From Hyphomonas sp. (GTDB taxonomy: Bacteria; Pseudomonadota; Alphaproteobacteria; Caulobacterales; Hyphomonadaceae), in the NCBI RefSeq assembly GCF_018402285.1, contig NZ_JAGYJH010000006.1, positions 248,847 to 312,846 of the forward strand: 64,000 nucleotides of DNA. Reading direction: 5' to 3'. Below the pieces are notes generated by a model that was not told where the DNA came from, ran no database searches, and saw only the letters and a program-made list of their open reading frames with translations. How positions within the stretch are numbered: position 1 is the first letter of the stretch; every line of letters begins with the position of its first letter. A program made the position numbers and the translations under genes. Of this stretch, positions 60,106 through 64,000 are shown in pieces.

Positions 60106-62706
60106 ATGAGTAAAGATGCAGACACGCTTGAGCTGACACTCGCGGCAGTAACGCCGGGCGAGGAAGCCGACGCAGCCAAGGCCGGAGACCGCGACGGGCG
60201 GCGCATCGACTTCCTGCAGCTGGGCTTCTGGGGATGCCTTCTCCTCTCTATTGCTGCTGCCAGCATTTCGCTCGCCTGGCCCAACGCGTCTGGCGCGACA
60301 GGTTCCATCCTTCTGATCACCATGGCATCGGGCGGGCTTGTCTTCCTGCTGTGGACGGTTCGAGGGGCAGGGCGGTTCATCGGGCTCTTCCCCGAGAAGG
60401 GCGCAGCCGCGCGCGTGGCCAATGCCAGCGCGCCGCGCTTTCCGTGGATCGAAGCGCTCGACGAGGCTGTTCTGGTAACAGATCCTGGCGGCGCGCCGGT
60501 CGCGGCGAACGAAGCCTATGGGGATCTCACCCGGCTCGCATTGATCGCAGGCACCTCGGAAACCGGGCCTGTCACCGTGGATCGCCTCTTCGGCGCCAAT
60601 CCAGGCCTTGCGGCACCGGTTTACCGGTTGTCGAAATCGGCCAAGGCGGGTGTGCAGCGCCGGGAAGTGCTTCCTCCGCTGACGCTTGGGCCGGAACAGG
60701 TGCCGGCGCAGTTTGAAATCAACGTCTCGCCCCTGCCGCGTGGCCGCGTGCTCTGGCGCATCCGCCGTATTGCGGGCCAGCTTGAGGCGACGGGCGCCTC
60801 GGACCTGAAATCCCTCTATGTCGAAGACGCTCCGATGGGCTTTTTCGCTGCCAAGCCGGACGGCACGATCACCTATGCCAACGCCTGGCTGCGCGAGCTG
60901 CTGGGCCTGCCGGAAACGGCCAAGAACATCCGCACCGACGACATCATGCGGCCTGAGTTCGTGAAGATGCTGGCGCGCGACCGCAAGTCCGGCGCGCCCG
61001 GCCGCGCGGACATCCAGCTGCGCGCCCGCGACGGGGTGGAAATCCCCGTGCAGGCGATCACCAGCTGGTCGGGCCGCGGCGTGGACGCTGCCGGCCGCAC
61101 GATTATCCTGGCCAGCCCGCAGGTTTTGAATGGCGGCGAGGAACGCTTTGCGCTGCAGGCTGCCTCGCGCCCGCCGCGCCTGGACGGCGACCCGATGTTT
61201 GACGACGCACCCTTCGGTGCCGTTCGCCTGGACGGCGACCGTGTAGACGGGGCCGTCATTCTTGATGCCAACCGTGCCCTGATGGAAATGACCAGCGGCC
61301 GGGCAACGCCAGGGACACGCTTTTCGGACCTGTTCGTTTCCGATGACGGGGAAGACACGCTGGCGACCCTGCTGGTTGATGCGATCGACAAGCCTGTTGC
61401 GCTCAAGACAGCCGGCGATGAAGCCCGGCATGTGAATGTCTTCGTGACGCTCAATTCCACGGGCCGGCCATCGGTGGCCTATATCATCGACATCACCGAG
61501 CAGCGCATTCTGGAAACGCGCCTCGCACATGGCGAGAAGATGCGCTCCATCGGCCAGCTGGCCGGCGTCGTCGCGCACGACTTCAACAACGTCCTGCAGG
61601 GCATCATCTTCAACTATGAAGAGCTGATGACGCGCCACCCTGTGGGCGACCCGTCCTATGAATATCTGCAATCGATCCACGAGTTCTCCTCGCGGGCCCG
61701 CGAACTCGTCCGCATGTTGCTCGCCTATGCCAGGGCACAGACCTTCAAGCGGGAGATTTTCAACGTCACCGATTTCCTGTCGGAGTTCTCGATCCTGCTG
61801 CGCCAGGTGCTTGATGAGCGGGTTGAGCTGGACGTGAAGCATGGCCGGGATGTGCCATGGATCAAGGCCGACAAGAACCAGCTCGAAACGGCGATCATCA
61901 ACCTCGCCACCAATGCCCGCGACGCGATGATCTCACAGCGCAACGGCGGCAAGCTGTCGATCCGCACGGCCCGCGCAACGGGCAAAGATGCCCATGCAAA
62001 GGGCTTCAACTATGTCGAGGATGGCGAGTATCTGCTGATCGAGGTCGAGGACAATGGTTGCGGCATGCCGCGCGATCTGCTCGACAAGATCTTCCAGCCC
62101 TTCTTCACCACCAAGGAGCAGGGCTCGGGCACAGGCCTTGGCCTCGCCACGGTCTACGGCATCATCAAGCAGTCTGGCGGGTACGTCTGTCCGGTGTCGG
62201 CCGTCGGCAAGGGCACGACCTTCTACATCTACCTGCCGGCGCTCGCCGCTGAAGACATTCCCGAGGCGTCCGACTTTGCCGAACAGGCAAAGGTCGTCGT
62301 ACGCCCGATGGATATGTCCGGGCGCGGACGTATCCTGCTTGTCGAGGACGAAGACGGCGTGCGCTCCATCGCGGCAACCCATCTGCGCCAGCGCGGCTAT
62401 GAGGTGGAAGAGGCGTGCGACGGCGAGGAAGCCCTGGACATTCTCACCGACATGCCAGGCTCCTTCGATCTTATCATCTCGGATGTGGTTATGCCTGGTA
62501 TGGACGGCCCCACGCTGATCCGCGAAGCCAAGGACAAGCTGGGCCATGCCCGGGTGATCTTCATTTCCGGCTATGCCGAGCGCGACCTCGCGCAGCAGCT
62601 GGACGACCGCGCGGTGTCCTTTCTGCCCAAGCCCTTCACGGTTCGTCAGCTCTCTGAGCGGATCAAGCAGGAACTGGCCGGTATTGGCGGCAAGGAAGCG
62701 GCCTGA
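60106..62706 (+). CDS. cckA: CckA-type hybrid histidine kinase
   Basis: Membrane-bound sensor kinase/phosphatase at the top of the CtrA cell-cycle relay, 866 residues. Two N-terminal helices (about 35-57 and 64-84) are followed by PAS-like regions, then the HisKA domain with the phosphorylated His491 in [11 protein letters not shown], the ATPase domain ([35 protein letters not shown]), and a receiver domain with Asp793 in [12 protein letters not shown] and Lys in [19 protein letters not shown] is typical of CckA. ChpT and CtrA are not in the window. Confidence 0.93.
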   Translation: MSKDADTLELTLAAVTPGEEADAAKAGDRDGRRIDFLQLGFWGCLLLSIAAASISLAWPNASGATGSILLITMASGGLVFLLWTVRGAGRFIGLFPEKGAAARVANASAPRFPWIEALDEAVLVTDPGGAPVAANEAYGDLTRLALIAGTSETGPVTVDRLFGANPGLAAPVYRLSKSAKAGVQRREVLPPLTLGPEQVPAQFEINVSPLPRGRVLWRIRRIAGQLEATGASDLKSLYVEDAPMGFFAAKPDGTITYANAWLRELLGLPETAKNIRTDDIMRPEFVKMLARDRKSGAPGRADIQLRARDGVEIPVQAITSWSGRGVDAAGRTIILASPQVLNGGEERFALQAASRPPRLDGDPMFDDAPFGAVRLDGDRVDGAVILDANRALMEMTSGRATPGTRFSDLFVSDDGEDTLATLLVDAIDKPVALKTAGDEARHVNVFVTLNSTGRPSVAYIIDITEQRILETRLAHGEKMRSIGQLAGVVAHDFNNVLQGIIFNYEELMTRHPVGDPSYEYLQSIHEFSSRARELVRMLLAYARAQTFKREIFNVTDFLSEFSILLRQVLDERVELDVKHGRDVPWIKADKNQLETAIINLATNARDAMISQRNGGKLSIRTARATGKDAHAKGFNYVEDGEYLLIEVEDNGCGMPRDLLDKIFQPFFTTKEQGSGTGLGLATVYGIIKQSGGYVCPVSAVGKGTTFYIYLPALAAEDIPEASDFAEQAKVVVRPMDMSGRGRILLVEDEDGVRSIAATHLRQRGYEVEEACDGEEALDILTDMPGSFDLIISDVVMPGMDGPTLIREAKDKLGHARVIFISGYAERDLAQQLDDRAVSFLPKPFTVRQLSERIKQELAGIGGKEAA

Positions 62707-62730
62707 TCAAGTTGTGGAAAAAGTTGCAGG

Positions 62731-62754
62731 GGCCGGCTTTTCAGCCGGCCTTTT
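62731..62754. terminator. Bidirectional terminator between cckA and a hydrolase gene
   Basis: GGCCGGCT-TTTC-AGCCGGCC with TTTT after it on the plus strand forms an 8-bp perfect stem. It overlaps the last codons of the converging hydrolase and terminates cckA. Confidence 0.88.
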
Positions 62755-63478
62755 GCCATAGAGCCTTCAGCACGGCTGCGAAATTTTCCGCCCGATCATG
62801 GCAGGCCCAGTGGCCTGTGCCGCGCTCGACATGCAGCGGTGTGCCGTGGCGTTTGGAGAAGCGCTCCGCCACCGGCAGCTCCACATAAGGATCATTCTCG
62901 CCCCAGAAGAGCTGGCCATGCTCGGGCAGATTGGCGAGGTCTTCGACCCAATGCCCGCTGAAACGCAGGCCAATGGCCGAGCGGTAAAGACTGAGGATCG
63001 ACTGGCGCATCTGCTTGTCGATATGGGGTACTTCCTGCTCCGCCAGTTCCCGCGGCATGCCGCCCTGGACAAGGCCTTCGATCAGGCGCGGCTTGTTGCG
63101 CATGTTCAGCATCACGAACTCGCCAAGCAGGGGCGTTGCCCACATGCGTGCTGTTCTGTGGCCGGAATAATCCGGATCGATGACCGCGTTGGTGACGCAC
63201 CAGCTTTTCACGAGGTCGGGGCGAAGGCTTGCCACGCGCAGGGTAAGGAGGGCGCCCCAGTCATGGCCTACGATATGGACCGGTCCGTTCGCCGCGTCCA
63301 TCTGGGTGATCAGCCAGTCGGCATACTCATCCTTGGTGCTGCGGAATGCCGGCGGCTTGCTCCGTCCGAAGCCGGGAAGGGCGGGCGCCATATACTCGCC
63401 AGACTTGATCCCCAGCGCTGCAATCAGCGGGTCCCAGAGAATAGGCGTGTCAGGTACGCCGTGTACGAACAGGATCAT
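62741..63478 (-). CDS. Alpha/beta hydrolase, dehalogenase/epoxide hydrolase-like
   Basis: Alpha/beta-hydrolase of 245 residues. The nucleophile elbow reads HIVGHDWGALLTLRVA with Asp as nucleophile, as in haloalkane dehalogenases and epoxide hydrolases rather than serine esterases. The acid is in WGENDPYVELP and the His in GTGHWACHDRAENF. It starts abruptly at MILFVHGVPDTPILWD, which is the HGxP oxyanion region. The track ORF is longer because its upstream frame is open into the next gene. Substrate unknown. Confidence 0.85.
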   Translation of the reverse strand: MILFVHGVPDTPILWDPLIAALGIKSGEYMAPALPGFGRSKPPAFRSTKDEYADWLITQMDAANGPVHIVGHDWGALLTLRVASLRPDLVKSWCVTNAVIDPDYSGHRTARMWATPLLGEFVMLNMRNKPRLIEGLVQGGMPRELAEQEVPHIDKQMRQSILSLYRSAIGLRFSGHWVEDLANLPEHGQLFWGENDPYVELPVAERFSKRHGTPLHVERGTGHWACHDRAENFAAVLKALWQKAG

Positions 63479-63482
63479 AAAT

Positions 63483-64000
63483 TCAGTCCTTTGTGCCGGG
63501 TTCCCAGAAGGTTTCAGGCGGGAAGATTTCATCCATGGTGCCGTCGATCGACGGTCCATAGAGCGGATTGGGCAGGAGGAACCAGCCTTTGCCCCACATG
63601 GCGTCAAAGGCTGGCGAAGCAGAGAGTTGTTTGCGATCTGCCGGGCGCAGGGATTTCTCATTGAAGATGTCTGCGATGTCGCCGAGCTGATCACCGGCGA
63701 GCGCGACGACACAATAGTTTTCCGAGATGGCAAGGCGGCGGCCATCCTTGGCGGAGCCGCCGGGCGTGTCGCCCTTGAGGAAGAGAGTAGATCCGTGCAC
63801 GAAATCGCCGATACCGGCCATACGCAGGGTTGCGATATTGCCCTTGACGTTCACGGCTTCGCGATTGGTATTGACGATAATTTCGACGTCCGCCGCGCGG
63901 ATGCGCTGAAGGGCATCGAGGACGCCGGGGATCGCGACGGCCTTGCCTGCGCCGGTGCGCTCCCAATCGGCCCAGATCTCGGGCGTGTATTCGAGGTCCA
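63483..64000 (-). CDS. Class C acid phosphatase/HAD-IIIB, cut by window end
   Basis: HAD phosphatase of the lipoprotein e(P4)/class C acid phosphatase type, partial. The frame is open to base 64000, so the GTG at 63854 used by the track is internal. Visible motifs are TPEIWADWERTG, AIPGVLDALQRIRAADVEII then VNTNREAVN (motif II, TNR), the Lys region GSAKDGRR and ALAGDQLGDIADIFN (motif IV). The N-terminal DxDxT motif lies outside the window. It ends 4 bases before the hydrolase start. Confidence 0.8.
   Translation of the reverse strand, partial: DLEYTPEIWADWERTGAGKAVAIPGVLDALQRIRAADVEIIVNTNREAVNVKGNIATLRMAGIGDFVHGSTLFLKGDTPGGSAKDGRRLAISENYCVVALAGDQLGDIADIFNEKSLRPADRKQLSASPAFDAMWGKGWFLLPNPLYGPSIDGTMDEIFPPETFWEPGTKD

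Noticed and set aside
59839-61842. 667-residue minus-strand ORF
   Set aside because: It lies opposite cckA and the DUF885 gene, both with clear domains, and its composition is that of a shadow frame.

Overview
The window looks like a chromosomal segment of a GC-rich alphaproteobacterium, most likely from the Caulobacterales/Hyphomonadaceae side of the class. This is inferred from a CckA-type hybrid kinase, FlbT, a probable CtrA box before a FliM-like gene, a bactofilin, TadG-like proteins, the EIIA-Man/HPr pair and an alpha-type DksA with a reduced zinc finger. I saw no tRNA, rRNA, CRISPR array, integrase, transposase or phage module, so this reads as core chromosome with small genes, RNAs and a few decaying genes.

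Layout. 1-2.2 kb: a cut-off voltage-gated K+ channel, dapB, and the PTS proteins EIIA and HPr. 2.2-5.7 kb: leuA preceded by a leucine-rich leader peptide, a TVP38/VTT membrane protein and an SDR. 5.9-8.3 kb: Sel1-type protein, bactofilin, GH25 lipoprotein, GNAT. 8.3-13.3 kb: a branched-chain amino acid operon (ilvB, unknown, ilvN, unknown, ilvC, GNAT) with promoter, Val-Val-Ile-Leu leader peptide and attenuator terminator. 13.3-17.7 kb: miaA, serB, NUDIX, an L,D-transpeptidase, a broken EAL gene, pgsA. 17.8-20.8 kb: two tandem TadG-like vWA proteins. 20.9-24.5 kb: thyA, a lipoprotein, aqpZ, a frameshifted queuosine-precursor transporter, folA. 24.8-28.1 kb: SMP-30 protein, a cysteine-rich repeat protein, a 44-residue ORF, mrp. 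28.2-32.1 kb: hflK-hflC-DUF2065-degP membrane quality control. 32.2-35.7 kb: a 28-residue membrane peptide, Ca2+/cation antiporter, FolM-like SDR, threonine aldolase-like enzyme, TetR.

35.8-37.0 kb is an RNA region on the minus strand: RNase P RNA, and upstream of it about 590 bases of densely folded sequence that I cannot assign to any family. This is my best candidate for something undescribed. 37.3-40.8 kb: YihY, an AmpD-like amidase, an EamA exporter. 40.0-41.8 kb: a persulfide-dioxygenase-like MBL protein and a TauE sulfite exporter diverge around an AT-rich inverted repeat, which looks like a sulfide-response unit. 41.9-52.3 kb: methyltransferase, DUF3445 enzyme, EVE protein, GmhB, MFS exporter, GNAT proteins, and a MoxR ATPase/vWA pair split by three other genes. 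52.6-57.4 kb: flbT with a partner, MarC, a large membrane protein, dksA, a FliM-like protein. 57.4-64 kb: YceI, a DUF885 lipoprotein peptidase, cckA, an alpha/beta hydrolase and a cut-off class C acid phosphatase.

Together the genes cover amino acid synthesis (Lys, Leu, Ile/Val, Ser), one-carbon/thymidylate metabolism (thyA, folA, FolM-like), envelope maintenance and cell-cycle/flagellar control. Function calls rest on motifs read by eye; no database search was possible. Start codons were moved from the ORF track where a better ATG and ribosome-binding site was visible.
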